DNA of 64,000 bases from Mucilaginibacter sp. SMC90 (GCF_022811725.1 NZ_CP094527.1:1054001-1118000); one strand, 5' to 3'; numbered from the stretch's first letter, positions 1 to 9,335 are shown. The notes: a model not told the origin generated them from the sequence alone. A program made the numbers and translations.

Positions 1-479
1 TTTTGCCATGACTCCAGCAGGATGAGGCCCATGCCAATCATGATGGATACATCTGCCACGTTGAATACGCCGGTTTGGAAGATCCCGAAATTCATGTGCA
101 TAAAGTCGGTTACACTGCCGTATAACATCCTGTCATACAAATTGCCTGCACCGCCCGCAATAACCAAAACAATACCTATGGTGGTCAATTTACCTATTGA
201 TGGTTTTAACATTACGTAAAAAACACCAAAGGTAAGCGCCAATAAAGGCAATAGCGATAGCAAAATGAATTTCCAGGGGTTTTGCAAAGAATCGCCGAGG
301 CTTAAAAAAGCGCCGGTATTTTCGGCGTGTAGTATGGTGAAAAAGTTTTTGATAACAAAGATGCTATCTGTAAAGTGAATATGCTCCCTAACGTAAATTT
401 TTGTAACCCTGTCAAGTCCGATGCTTAAAACCAATATCAGCACTATACCCAATATCCTCAAGATCCCTTTTCTGTTCAT
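1..479 (-). CDS. lspA: Lipoprotein signal peptidase LspA, C-terminus cut by window edge
   Basis: Signal peptidase II removes the signal peptide from lipidated prolipoproteins in the inner membrane. About 159 residues are visible from the ATG at 479; the C-terminus lies outside the window. Four hydrophobic segments can be seen. Family motifs include NTGAF (about 54-58), GNLYDR (112-117) and the catalytic aspartate pair, D125 in VTDF and D143 in NVADV. The gene starts 1.6 kb upstream of the eno start on the same strand. Identification is secure; only the C-terminal end is unknown. Confidence 0.95.
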   Translation of the reverse strand, partial: MNRKGILRILGIVLILVLSIGLDRVTKIYVREHIHFTDSIFVIKNFFTILHAENTGAFLSLGDSLQNPWKFILLSLLPLLALTFGVFYVMLKPSIGKLTTIGIVLVIAGGAGNLYDRMLYGSVTDFMHMNFGIFQTGVFNVADVSIMIGMGLILLESWQ

Positions 480-811
480 CAGTTTATTTTAACAAATTAT
501 TATAACGTAACTGCCTTGGTTTAATTATATGGCTTTGATTGAGCGGCAAAGGTATAAAAATACTTGTTAGCAAGTATTTGTTTATGGAAGATCTGAGATA
601 AGTTAAGCATAACAATTAAAAAAAACACCTGTCATGCTGAAGAACGAAGCATCTTCTTCGCTCTGTATAGCGGCTCTGCTTATTGAAGAAGATCCTTCGA
701 TATCGCTCAGGATAACAATGCGTAGCGGTTTACGCCTCTCTATTCGGCCAGATTGTTAAAACAAAAAAGGCCACCTGCATAACACAGATGGCCTTTTGAT
801 ATCTCAAAAGA
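480..811. repeat. Intergenic stretch with one degenerate inverted repeat (about 629-717)
   Basis: No gene is seen here. At about 629-717 lies an imperfect inverted repeat: the left arm begins TGTCATGCTGA and the right arm ends TCAGGATAACA, with inner arms containing GAAGCATCTTCT and GAAGAAGATCC. It resembles, but is not the same as, the TGTCATTGCGAG family found elsewhere in the window. The eno terminator lies at the right end. Confidence 0.6.
763..797 (-). terminator. Rho-independent terminator of eno
   Basis: Read on the minus strand, AAAAGGCCATCTG pairs with CAGGTGGCCTTTTTT across a short loop, giving a GC stem with a T tract 15-50 nt after the eno stop codon. Confidence 0.8.
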
Positions 812-2636
<1,825 letters not shown>

Positions 2637-3374
2637 TTAATCACTTGTAGTAGGCACATGCTCACGCTGTACTGCATTTTTTCGCTGAATGCGGTACATC
2701 AGGATCAGCATAATATTATTCTTATCGCTTTGAGCAGTAGCCGAGTAATTATACTGGTTGATCCAGCCGGCCTGCAATATAAATGATTTATCAAACTGAT
2801 AACCCAGCGCTGCCGAAACCCGGTTGCGCTCAAAATTGGGCACTTTGTTGTTCAGGAATACCTCGTCAAAGGCAGAAATAAACCAGGTTTTGGCCACAAT
2901 TTTGGTGTTATTAAGTGGCACAAATACGTTGAGCCTGTAACGGAAGCGGTTACGGTAATCGCCGTTAACCCAGCGTTGCTCCACGCGGTAGCGATGCTCC
3001 AGCTTTAAACGGTACAGGAACTGGTTACTGGTGATCTGTTCCCAAAAGCGGGTTTCGTTAATGGTAGGGCCTTTGCCAACATCCATGTAATCGTAGGTGC
3101 TGTAATGGCCGGTGCCTAAAAGCGCAGTGAAGTTTTTATCAATATCATAGCTTACACCCGCCTTTGCTTCATAGTACTGAAACTGGCTGAATACATTATT
3201 TGTACGGGTTTGAAATTCGGTATAGCCACCCCATTTATGAGAGCTGTCACCGGGGAGCACAACGGTAACTATGCCCCAGGTACCTATTTTTGAATCTTGT
3301 GCCTTAACAATAATTGAACATGTAGTTAATGTAAGAAATGTTAAAACGGTAATACTAATGGATTTGATTGTCAT
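2637..3374 (-). CDS. DUF2490 family protein, probable outer-membrane beta-barrel
   Basis: A 245-residue protein with an N-terminal signal peptide (about 1-25, ending VKAQ). The mature part has alternating aromatic and polar strands, for example GGYTEFQTRTNN, YEAKAGVSYDI, and the closing MLILMYRIQ, as expected for a small outer-membrane barrel. It resembles the DUF2490 family common in Sphingobacteriaceae, whose function is unknown. No co-transcribed neighbour is evident: eno lies 0.5 kb downstream and the next gene 0.45 kb upstream, each across repeat-rich DNA. A specific substrate cannot be inferred. Confidence 0.75.
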   Translation of the reverse strand: MTIKSISITVLTFLTLTTCSIIVKAQDSKIGTWGIVTVVLPGDSSHKWGGYTEFQTRTNNVFSQFQYYEAKAGVSYDIDKNFTALLGTGHYSTYDYMDVGKGPTINETRFWEQITSNQFLYRLKLEHRYRVEQRWVNGDYRNRFRYRLNVFVPLNNTKIVAKTWFISAFDEVFLNNKVPNFERNRVSAALGYQFDKSFILQAGWINQYNYSATAQSDKNNIMLILMYRIQRKNAVQREHVPTTSD

Positions 3375-3828
3375 TGCAGGGGTGTTTCTGCAAAGATATT
3401 TCCTAAATATTACCTGAATGTTAATATTAACACGGTTAATGTTAACATAGTGTTAAGGCTTGAATTTTATTGATAATATGTTTGCAGACTTAGAAGCTGT
3501 TTTAAATTGATGAGTATTTTCTACATGTAGATAAAACTTTATCGACGTTGGTTTTAACAAACGGAACAATGAGCACCGATAAGAGGGCTTCAGCCTAAAT
3601 CTGCATGCGTAATTGGGCTAAAGCCAAGACTTTTCAACTTCATTGCAGTTGGTTAAAACCAATAGCAGCGAATATTTTGCATTTTTAAACAGCTTCTTAC
3701 AAAGTTTTCAAAACTTCCTAAGCCGCGATTTGAGATTTCATAGGTGCCAAACAGAGAAGCTTCGAAGTAGTCAATCCACAAATCTTAAAATCCTGACTCT
3801 TATTTCTGAACGTCTTGTATCTTTCCCG
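3375..3828. repeat. Intergenic region with a nested inverted repeat (about 3550-3660)
   Basis: The inner hairpin at 3586-3625 pairs GGCTTCAGCCTAAAT with AATTGGGCTAAAGCC. It is surrounded by outer arms GGTTTTAAC (3550-3558) and GTTAAAACC near 3651-3660, and by CAATGA/TTCATTG half-arms. No gene is seen; short open frames here overlap the repeat and have no recognisable homology. Confidence 0.55.
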
Positions 3829-4956
3829 TTACTCCCATTTAAACGTTTTTACCGCTACAGCATATATGCCAATAAACCAGGCAAACAGGATCAATAACTG
3901 GTGGGTTACATCGCCTAAGCCTGCGCCTTCAAAAGCTACCTTACGCATAGCATCATTTAAATGTGTAAGCGGTAATACTTTGCTAATGTATTGCAGCCAG
4001 GAAGGAAAAGCAGTAATTGAAAAAAAGGTGCCTGAAAGCAAAAACTGAGGCAGCGTAATGATATTTGAAAGTGGCGGTACCGAACTTTCATTTTTGGCAA
4101 TGCCCGATACGGTAAAGCCAAAGCCCATAAAAATGATCAGTCCAATGGCTGAGAGCACAAGCATGTTTAATATTGTTGTTACCCCGTGTATGAGGGTGAA
4201 CTCAAATGCATAGTGTCCAACCAGGATAATAAATAGCGCTCCTGACAGGGAAAACACTAACCTGGCAATGGCCTCGCCTAAAACAATGCTGTAGCGCTTA
4301 ACCGGCGTAGCAAAAAAGCGTTTGATAACAAGCGTTAACCTCAAGCTTAGGAATACGAATGCTGTGCCAAAAACACCGCTGCTTAATAATGAAAAGCCCA
4401 ACTGTCCGGGCAATATAAAATCGATGTATTTATATGGACGACCGCTTACGGTTTCTTCTTTTAAATCAATAAGATTGGGAACTTTGACTGTTGTATATGA
4501 CTGAATGCGGGCCAGTTCTGCAGATTGTACCTTGTAAAAAATATTATTCAATGCCGATTTTAACACGCTGCCTTTATCGCCCGATGCCTGGCTGTATTGC
4601 ACATGAACAGTCATAGATGCGGGTGGCGCAAACGGTTTCAGATCAAGAATAGCATCAATGTTGCCCTTCGCCAGATTTTTGGACATCTCATCGGGAGTTT
4701 GATCGGTGATGAGGTGCATGATCTTGTTTGTTTTCAGTGCCGTATAAACAGGGTTATTGGCCGAAGTATCACTGCCTTTGGCAACGCCCACATCTATTGA
4801 CATACCGCCCCCGCCAATGTTGGCAAAAACAATAATGAATATTAATGGAAAAGCCAGCGTAAACACCACCGCCGATGGGCTGCGTAATATCGACCGGAAA
4901 CTTGCCCGGGCAATGGCCAGGGTTGCTTTTATGTTACTGTAAGGTTTTTGGTTCAT
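3829..4956 (-). CDS. ABC-2 type transporter permease
   Basis: A 375-residue integral membrane subunit of an ABC exporter. It has an N-terminal transmembrane segment (about 27-47), a large extracytoplasmic domain (about 50-185) rich in polar residues, then five to six hydrophobic segments from about 190 to 370, the ABC2_membrane layout. The domain between the first and second helices is typical of YhgE/NodJ-like or drug-exporting permeases. It lies 122 bp downstream of the matching ATPase gene on the same strand, so the two form one exporter. The substrate cannot be told from the sequence. Confidence 0.9.
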   Translation of the reverse strand: MNQKPYSNIKATLAIARASFRSILRSPSAVVFTLAFPLIFIIVFANIGGGGMSIDVGVAKGSDTSANNPVYTALKTNKIMHLITDQTPDEMSKNLAKGNIDAILDLKPFAPPASMTVHVQYSQASGDKGSVLKSALNNIFYKVQSAELARIQSYTTVKVPNLIDLKEETVSGRPYKYIDFILPGQLGFSLLSSGVFGTAFVFLSLRLTLVIKRFFATPVKRYSIVLGEAIARLVFSLSGALFIILVGHYAFEFTLIHGVTTILNMLVLSAIGLIIFMGFGFTVSGIAKNESSVPPLSNIITLPQFLLSGTFFSITAFPSWLQYISKVLPLTHLNDAMRKVAFEGAGLGDVTHQLLILFAWFIGIYAVAVKTFKWE

Positions 4957-5078
4957 TTTAATTATATCATTTTGCCTGCGGCGTCATTATGTCATTGAGT
5001 CATTTTGGTCTGGCGGCGTCATTAGGATATTGAGCATGGCGATGTGCTAACTGCAAACTCAAAACTGCCGACTGCAAT

Positions 5079-5858
5079 CTATCCTTCCCGCCACTCTTTA
5101 CCTGTGAGGTTGATGAATACATCCTCCAGGTTGGCAAGCTTTACCTGTTTTTTACGTTCAAAACCCGATGCTACCAGCTCGTCAATAAAATGATCGGGGG
5201 TATCAATGCCGATGATATGGCCGCCATCTACAAACGCAACACGGTCGCACAGTACTTCGGCTTCATCCATATAATGTGTTGTGATCACCACGGTAGTTCC
5301 CTGGTCGCGGATCTCGCGGATCAGGTCCCAAAGGTTACGGCGGGCCTGCGGGTCGAGGCCGGTTGTGGGCTCATCTAAAAATATGATCCTCGGATTATTG
5401 ATGAGTGTGGTAGCAATTGAAAAACGCTGTTTTTGTCCGCCCGAAAGATCTTTGTATTTAGCCTTCGCTTTATCGGTGAGGGCAACCTTTTCAAGCATCT
5501 CCATTGGCGTTTTATCGATACCATACAAGCCCGAAAACAATACTATTAGCTCCGAAAGGTTAAGGTTGGGATAATATCCGGCTGCCTGCAGCTGTACGCC
5601 TATACGCTTTTTGATACTGTCGGCATCGGTTTCAATGTCGAAACCATCCACTATGATACTGCCGGATGTTTTATCACGAAGGGTTTCAATAATTTCGAGG
5701 GTAGTGGTTTTGCCGGCGCCATTTGGACCAAGCAGGCCGAAGATCTCGCCTTCATAAACTTCAAAACTAATGCCTTTAACGGCTGCAAAATCGCCATAGT
5801 TTTTTACCAGGTTGTTTACAGTGATGATAGGTTGTTTTGTCATAGGGTAAAAATGCAT
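5079..5858 (-). CDS. ABC transporter ATP-binding protein, exporter type
   Basis: ATPase partner of the permease just downstream. All nucleotide-binding motifs are present: Walker A GPNGAGKT (44-51), Q-loop around QLQAAGY (89-95), signature LSGGQKQR (138-145), Walker B FLDEPTTGLD (160-169) and the switch histidine H195 in TTHYMDEA. It belongs to the CcmA/DrrA-like class that pairs with ABC-2 permeases. The start may be ATG 5858, or the internal ATG at 5843 (MTKQPIITV), which better matches homologous N-termini. The gene order ATPase then permease supports co-transcription. Confidence 0.93.
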   Translation of the reverse strand: MHFYPMTKQPIITVNNLVKNYGDFAAVKGISFEVYEGEIFGLLGPNGAGKTTTLEIIETLRDKTSGSIIVDGFDIETDADSIKKRIGVQLQAAGYYPNLNLSELIVLFSGLYGIDKTPMEMLEKVALTDKAKAKYKDLSGGQKQRFSIATTLINNPRIIFLDEPTTGLDPQARRNLWDLIREIRDQGTTVVITTHYMDEAEVLCDRVAFVDGGHIIGIDTPDHFIDELVASGFERKKQVKLANLEDVFINLTGKEWREG

Positions 5859-5935
5859 CAGATTAATGAAATAACCATGAGTTTTTCGGCGAACTACAGA
5901 ATTTTTACGGTGAAAAAGGGAAGACTTTAATAAAA

Positions 5936-6254
5936 CGTTATTGCAAGGTACCTACTGTGTGTATACATCTCTTTAATTTTAGCATTAATAAAAAAATGTC
6001 ATTTCGACGAACCAAGGGTAGGGGTTTGCGCATCGGAGGTGAGGAGAAATCTTCTACGCTCTGCTTTTACAGGTATAATTGTAGAGTCCGATGTAGAAGA
6101 TTTCTCTTTCGCTCCACCTCTCAGCCCGCCCATGCTCTATCGAAATGACATTTTTTTATAAGATGTGTACACGCAGTAGGCAAGGTACGAAGCAATCCCA
6201 AATAGGCAGGGTTGCTCAGTATAGTTCGCGATTGCTTCGTAACTCGCAATGACG
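5936..6254. repeat. TGTCATTGCGAG-family inverted repeat split by an insertion
   Basis: An imperfect copy of the repeat found intact at 52701-52782. The left arm is 5936-5951 (CGTTATTGCAAGGTAC). It continues at 6189 (GAAGCAATCCC) and ends with the right arm GATTGCTTCGT...CTCGCAATGACG at 6254. The 237 bases between are the MITE-like element plus one copy of its 9-bp flanking repeat. This is copy 1 of six of this family in the window. Confidence 0.8.
5952..6179. mobile_element. 228-bp MITE-like element with terminal inverted repeats and 9-bp target duplication
   Basis: The outer 19-bp terminal repeats are CTACTGTGTGTATACATCT (5952-5970) and the complement of CTACTGCGTGTACACATCT (6161-6179), with two mismatches. 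A second, perfect 18-bp pair (A7 followed by TGTCATTTCGA) lies at 5990-6007 and 6140-6157, and inner arms share GAAATCTTCTAC. The element is flanked by a 9-bp direct repeat, GCAAGGTAC, at 5943-5951 and 6180-6188, which reads as a target-site duplication inside an older repeat. There is no transposase gene, so any movement would need one supplied in trans. Confidence 0.75.
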
Positions 6255-6296
6255 TTTTTATTGATTTAACAATTTACAATACTTTATTCTTCAAAT

Positions 6297-6330
6297 AAAA
6301 AAGCCCGGATGCTTACCACCCGGGCTAAAA
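6297..6330 (-). terminator. Terminator downstream of the DUF2945 gene
   Basis: AGCCCGG (6302-6308) pairs with CCGGGCT (6320-6326) across a short loop, with A/T tracts on both sides. It lies about 35 nt after the stop codon of the gene at 6362-6568. A small CCCCTTCGGGG hairpin at about 6350-6360 lies between. Confidence 0.75.
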
Positions 6331-6361
6331 ATACTTTTCGCAAATATTCCCCTTCGGGGGT

Positions 6362-6568
6362 TTAGCGGGCCTTTATTTCACTTTCAGATTTCAGCACTTT
6401 GCTGCCGTTTTTCTGTTCAATTTCGTAAGCCGGCTCCTCTTTGCTGGCGTTGCGTTTAACTTTTGCGCCTTTTATGGTTTTGCTTACCGGCTCATCATGC
6501 TTTTTAACAATGTGGCCTTCAGCTTCTGATTTTCCCCATTTCCAGGTTACTTCATCTCCTTTTTTCAT
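6362..6568 (-). CDS. DUF2945 (HVA1 TUDOR-like) small protein
   Basis: A 68-residue basic protein beginning MKKGDEVTWKWG, with the core EGHIVKKHDEPVSKTIKGAKVKRNAS and YEIEQKNGSKVLKSESEI. This matches the DUF2945 / hypervirulence-associated TUDOR-like family: a small beta-barrel fold, cytosolic, function unresolved, often seen in soil bacteria. No signal peptide or membrane segment is present. It is monocistronic with its own terminator. The length is normal for the family. Confidence 0.85.
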   Translation of the reverse strand: MKKGDEVTWKWGKSEAEGHIVKKHDEPVSKTIKGAKVKRNASKEEPAYEIEQKNGSKVLKSESEIKAR

Positions 6569-6651
6569 ATGCTACCCTTTTTAGGGTAACGTGTATGGTG
6601 GCTTATTGATTTAATAAAGATGAAATAACAGCTCCCTCGGGGTGCCGGGCA

Positions 6652-6750
6652 TTATTTTATTAAATGACCGATAGCGTGAACGATAGATACGGCATGTTCC
6701 GCAGCTTTCATAACCAAATGGATCAATTGAATTGCAAGTAGAGTTTTCAT
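6652..6750 (-). CDS. Candidate 32-residue peptide gene A (paralogue of peptide B)
   Basis: A short ORF starting MKTLLAIQL and ending HAIGHLIK. It is hydrophobic with spaced charged and histidine residues, like an amphipathic helix. It aligns over its full length with peptide B at 7043-7138: both begin MKT and share L-I, E-H-x-V-[ST] and a C-terminal L-[IV]. A 30-nt motif 68 nt upstream (6819-6848) is shared with gene B and, less exactly, with the SIP gene. A weak CAATTTTG promoter-like box lies 30 nt after the motif. It overlaps an 83-codon frame (6611-6862) that looks spurious. No function is known to me. Confidence 0.5.
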   Translation of the reverse strand: MKTLLAIQLIHLVMKAAEHAVSIVHAIGHLIK

Positions 6751-6818
6751 GGCATTTATTATTGTTGTTGTTTAGTGATCCAAAATTGCGCACAAATGGC
6801 ACCCTACCGTTAGGTTTA

Positions 6819-6848
6819 TTAGGCGAAGCAAGTGCAGTTATCGGTGAA
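6819..6848 (-). promoter_or_regulatory. Candidate AraC-type operator, copy 1 (upstream of peptide A)
   Basis: On the minus strand this reads TTCACCGA, 13 nt, TTCGCCTAA. The two half-sites are direct repeats of TTC[AG]CC[GT]A with starts 21 nt apart, which is two helical turns and the usual geometry of AraC-family sites. A second pair, TTACCGA/TTACCGG, with starts 20 nt apart, lies just upstream at about 6870-6900. Confidence 0.55.
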
Positions 6849-6986
6849 TGGAGGTAAAACATCGGAGAAATGCCGGTAAAAAATTGATATTGTCGGTAAA
6901 ACTTTAAGGAGTAGGGCCATTATTTTCTCCGTTGCAATGGCGGGATGCAACGAGCAATATATTTAATATTGGGGCTGTAAAGCATA

Positions 6987-7017
6987 AAAGCCGATTTGCT
7001 AATCGCAAATCGGCTTT
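6987..7017 (-). terminator. Hairpin terminator after peptide gene B
   Basis: A perfect 13-bp stem (AAAGCCGATTTGC and its complement) with a 5-nt loop, followed on the minus strand by TTTTAT. It lies 25 nt after the stop codon of peptide B, which supports a short transcript ending here. Confidence 0.7.
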
Positions 7018-7042
7018 CGGTTTTCATAGGTAGATGAGTATC

Positions 7043-7138
7043 TCAACTCACAAGGTTAGCCAACGTTTGGATAACCGTTACTATATGCTCCTGCAAGGTG
7101 ACCATAATAGCTATAAGCGGGTTGTAAAATGTTTTCAT
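7043..7138 (-). CDS. Candidate 31-residue peptide gene B (paralogue of peptide A)
   Basis: A short ORF starting MKTFYNPLIAIMV and ending QTLANLVS. It is hydrophobic and probably helical, with the same E-H-x-V-[ST] core and MKT start as peptide A. It has its own strong hairpin terminator (6987-7017). The shared 30-nt motif lies at 7193-7222, 54 nt upstream of the ATG, and a CATATTTG box lies 29 nt after the motif, nearly the same spacing as in gene A. Paralogy plus conserved upstream and downstream signals argue for a real gene. Possible roles (membrane-active peptide, regulator, small subunit) are guesses. Confidence 0.55.
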   Translation of the reverse strand: MKTFYNPLIAIMVTLQEHIVTVIQTLANLVS

Positions 7139-7192
7139 GATAATGTTATTTGCCGCAAATATGTACCGCTGGATTTTTGTTAAACATACATT

Positions 7193-7222
7193 TTAGGCGA
7201 AACGGTATAAAATGTCGGTGAA
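7193..7222 (-). promoter_or_regulatory. Candidate AraC-type operator, copy 2 (upstream of peptide B)
   Basis: On the minus strand this reads TTCACCGA, 13 nt, TTCGCCTAA: identical half-sites and spacing to copy 1, although the 13-nt spacers differ. Conservation of the half-sites only is what a protein-binding site would leave. Confidence 0.6.
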
Positions 7223-7263
7223 TACGCCAAGAGTACGGAATAAGCATTTATCGGTTTGAACTT

Positions 7264-7977
7264 TTACGACCAAAAGCCATGTGCCCTGATCTGGCTTGAA
7301 GGGTATCCCTGTAATTTCAGCAGTTTGCGTAATTCGCCCACCATGGTATGGTTGCCGGCAAGGTAAAATACCGAATGCTCAAGATTGTATTGCTGTTCCA
7401 TTACCCATTGTATGAGGCTGTGGTGGCCGTAAACATCATTACGTTCAATAGGCATTAAGGGCGATTTAAAATATTCGCCAAATAAGCCGCGGTGATTTTC
7501 ATCGGCCATAACTATTGCGCCCGAAAAGCGGGTTGAAGGCAATACCATTTGTTGCAAGGCCAGCAGGTGTCCCATGCTGCTTTCATCGCCGAGGCCTATG
7601 ATGGCAGGTGTGCTTGCCGGTGCATGGCGGGTTGAACGGATCTTGAAATAATGAATAGCGTCGCCGGCCTGTATTTGTTTAGCCCACTTGCTGCCTGGCC
7701 CGCTATGTGCTGCATCTATATAAAGGGTGCAGGTGTGGGTTTCGGCATCCCAGCCGGCGGGAGTGTAATCGCGGTAGGTAAGATTATCAACCTTTACCTT
7801 TATATAGGGTATTTCATGCCAGTTCTGCATATCGGCCAGGGGCAAATGCAGGTCGATCTCGATCATGGTTGATGGCTCCCAGTGCCTTACTTCAAGCACA
7901 CTGCCACTTTGTAAAAGCTGGCTTTCAAACAGGCTGCCGGCCTTTCTTTTTAATTTATGAAGAGTGGATGTTTCCAT
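7264..7977 (-). CDS. Siderophore-interacting protein (SIP family FAD-dependent reductase)
   Basis: A 237-residue cytosolic flavoprotein of the SIP/ViuB family, which releases iron from ferric siderophores by reduction. The FAD-binding domain contains YRDYTP (68-73) and HSGPGSKWA (91-99), the family equivalents of the R-x-Y-[ST] and GPxSxWA motifs. The C-terminal NAD(P)H-binding SIP domain includes IIGLGDESSMGH and VFYLAGNHTMVGELR. It is slightly short but complete. The gene is downstream of an AraC regulator gene on the same strand, with a candidate operator 38 nt upstream of its start, so iron- or siderophore-dependent control is likely. Confidence 0.88.
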   Translation of the reverse strand: METSTLHKLKRKAGSLFESQLLQSGSVLEVRHWEPSTMIEIDLHLPLADMQNWHEIPYIKVKVDNLTYRDYTPAGWDAETHTCTLYIDAAHSGPGSKWAKQIQAGDAIHYFKIRSTRHAPASTPAIIGLGDESSMGHLLALQQMVLPSTRFSGAIVMADENHRGLFGEYFKSPLMPIERNDVYGHHSLIQWVMEQQYNLEHSVFYLAGNHTMVGELRKLLKLQGYPSSQIRAHGFWS

Positions 7978-8014
7978 GGTTGTTGTATTTGATGTTACAA
8001 AGAAACATGGAAAT

Positions 8015-8045
8015 TTAGCCTAAAAAAATAGTAATATCGGGGTAA
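8015..8045 (-). promoter_or_regulatory. Candidate AraC-type operator, copy 3 (upstream of SIP)
   Basis: On the minus strand this reads TTACCCCGA, 13 nt, TTAGGCTAA. It is a diverged copy of the 30-nt motif found before the two peptide genes, with the same 13-nt spacer. It sits between the SIP start (7977) and the AraC stop (8054), as expected for a target of that regulator. Confidence 0.45.
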
Positions 8046-8053
8046 AGGTTGGA

Positions 8054-8905
8054 TTATCTGCGGTGTTTGTCCCTGAACTCAAGCGGGGTGATACAAGCCG
8101 ATTTTTTGAACAGCCTTGAAAAATAGGTGTGGTCATCGTAACCAAGCGTGTGCGCAATTTCCTTTACATTGAGGGGGCTGTAATAAAGGAGCCTTTTTGC
8201 TTCCAGCATTACTTCCTGGGTTATCCAATAACTTACCGGGAACCCGGTAGTTTTCTTTAAAACTTCGTTAAGGTATGATTCAGAAACGTTCAGCATTCCG
8301 GCATATGCTGAAGGGCCTTTAACCTTGCGAACGTTTCTCAGCAGTAGTTTTTTAAATTGATGTGATATTTGTGCCGGTCGTGACAATTGTTTTTCTGGTG
8401 TATAAACATTGCTAAAGGTAGCTGCCGCCATGCCGGTAAATGATTGTATAAGCGATTGTAAAACAGGTAAAAAGAAGGCGTTGTTGCTATCTTCCCTGTT
8501 TTTTTCGCGCAGCAGGCAAAGGATTTGTTGGTATTGCCTCAATTCAACGTCATTAAGCTGGTAAGGCTGTTGCAGGAAAAGCTGATTCTCGAAAATATTA
8601 CGAAAGTCGGATGGGATGTGCTGGGTATCTATGGCTACATACCAGCCGCCGGCAATCTCATTACGTATACGATGATGTACCTGCCCCGGCAAAATATAGT
8701 AAAAAGTGTTTTGATGAAATTGAATTTCATTAAAATCAATCATTAATGATGCTGTGCCGTTTTCAACCAAAAAAAACAGGTAATGATCATCGCGATGAGC
8801 GCCCATCGGTCCTTTTTTTGATTCTTCCTCGCCACTTTCAAAGTGCCTGACCTCAAATCCCGAACTTGAGCGTTCAATTAATTGATGTACGGGAATATCT
8901 TTCAT
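8054..8905 (-). CDS. AraC family transcriptional regulator (iron region)
   Basis: A 283-residue DNA-binding regulator. The N-terminal half is a cupin-like sensing domain with HRDDHYLFFLVENGTAS and YYILPGQVHH. The C-terminal AraC domain (about 185-280) has the two helix-turn-helix units, ending in the family pattern VKEIAHTLGYDDHTYFSRLFKK. The adjacent SIP gene and the shared operator-like motifs suggest that it activates SIP and the two small peptide genes, like iron-responsive AraC regulators elsewhere. The ligand is unknown. A hairpin, TTAACCG/CGGTTAA (8949-8981), lies upstream and may be its own control site or the terminator of the preceding gene. Confidence 0.88.
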   Translation of the reverse strand: MKDIPVHQLIERSSSGFEVRHFESGEEESKKGPMGAHRDDHYLFFLVENGTASLMIDFNEIQFHQNTFYYILPGQVHHRIRNEIAGGWYVAIDTQHIPSDFRNIFENQLFLQQPYQLNDVELRQYQQILCLLREKNREDSNNAFFLPVLQSLIQSFTGMAAATFSNVYTPEKQLSRPAQISHQFKKLLLRNVRKVKGPSAYAGMLNVSESYLNEVLKKTTGFPVSYWITQEVMLEAKRLLYYSPLNVKEIAHTLGYDDHTYFSRLFKKSACITPLEFRDKHRR

Positions 8906-8948
8906 ATTTATAGTATAGATGTCTTTATTAATTATGTTAACGTAATGT

Positions 8949-8981
8949 TTAACCGGGAGGATGCACTCCTTTTACGGTTAA
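8949..8981. other. Inverted repeat between AraC and DUF6686 genes
   Basis: Perfect outer arms TTAACCG/CGGTTAA, with inner GGAG/CTCC pairing. It is either the terminator of the DUF6686 gene or an operator for the AraC gene; the sequence does not decide between these. Confidence 0.4.
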
Positions 8982-9008
8982 GAGATATTAAATATAGCAA
9001 CTGCGGGT

Positions 9009-9335
9009 TTATTTACTCCCGTCAACCAGTGCATAAATCTCCTGCATGTAAAGGGCTTCATCCATGGATGCATGAAAATCTTCCCACTCGTCAACTGTAA
9101 AAGTAAGCTGGATATCATTAACGGGTGTACGCATCACTACGCGTTCCTGCCCATCAGGAAACGGGAATGAGTGGTCATTGAATTCCAGATCTATAGCAAA
9201 GTTTTTAAACTGGATAAATTGATCGGGCGTAAAGCTAAGGATCAGGTTATGGTGCCATATAAATATGCATTGGCATTCGGAGCAGCGGCTTACTACCGAT
9301 GTTCCCTTTTGACTGAGTATTTTGGCATCGCACAT
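9009..9335 (-). CDS. DUF6686 family small protein, cysteine-rich N-terminus
   Basis: A 108-residue cytosolic protein with cysteines at 2, 18, 21 and 23 (CSECQC), a likely metal site. The rest is mixed alpha/beta with the conserved-looking pieces LSFTPDQFIQFKNF, RVVMRTPVNDIQLTFT and MDEALYMQEIYALV. I recognise it as the DUF6686 type of Bacteroidota, whose members lie near iron-uptake genes. Its function is unknown. It lies between the AraC gene and the DUF6607 gene on the same strand, so it may belong to one iron-related operon. The family call is from memory, not from a search. Confidence 0.65.
   Translation of the reverse strand: MCDAKILSQKGTSVVSRCSECQCIFIWHHNLILSFTPDQFIQFKNFAIDLEFNDHSFPFPDGQERVVMRTPVNDIQLTFTVDEWEDFHASMDEALYMQEIYALVDGSK

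Noticed and set aside
22..219. Plus-strand frame at the left edge
   Set aside because: It is antisense to lspA, whose motifs are clear on the minus strand.
5957..6148. 63-codon frame within the MITE-like element
   Set aside because: It is made of inverted-repeat sequence, has no similarity to a transposase and is basic/low-information.
6611..6862. 83-codon minus-strand frame in the peptide A region
   Set aside because: Composition is unlike a protein (runs of Asn, mixed charges), it covers the operator-like motif, and the shorter MKT frame inside it has a paralogue, so it looks like a shadow.
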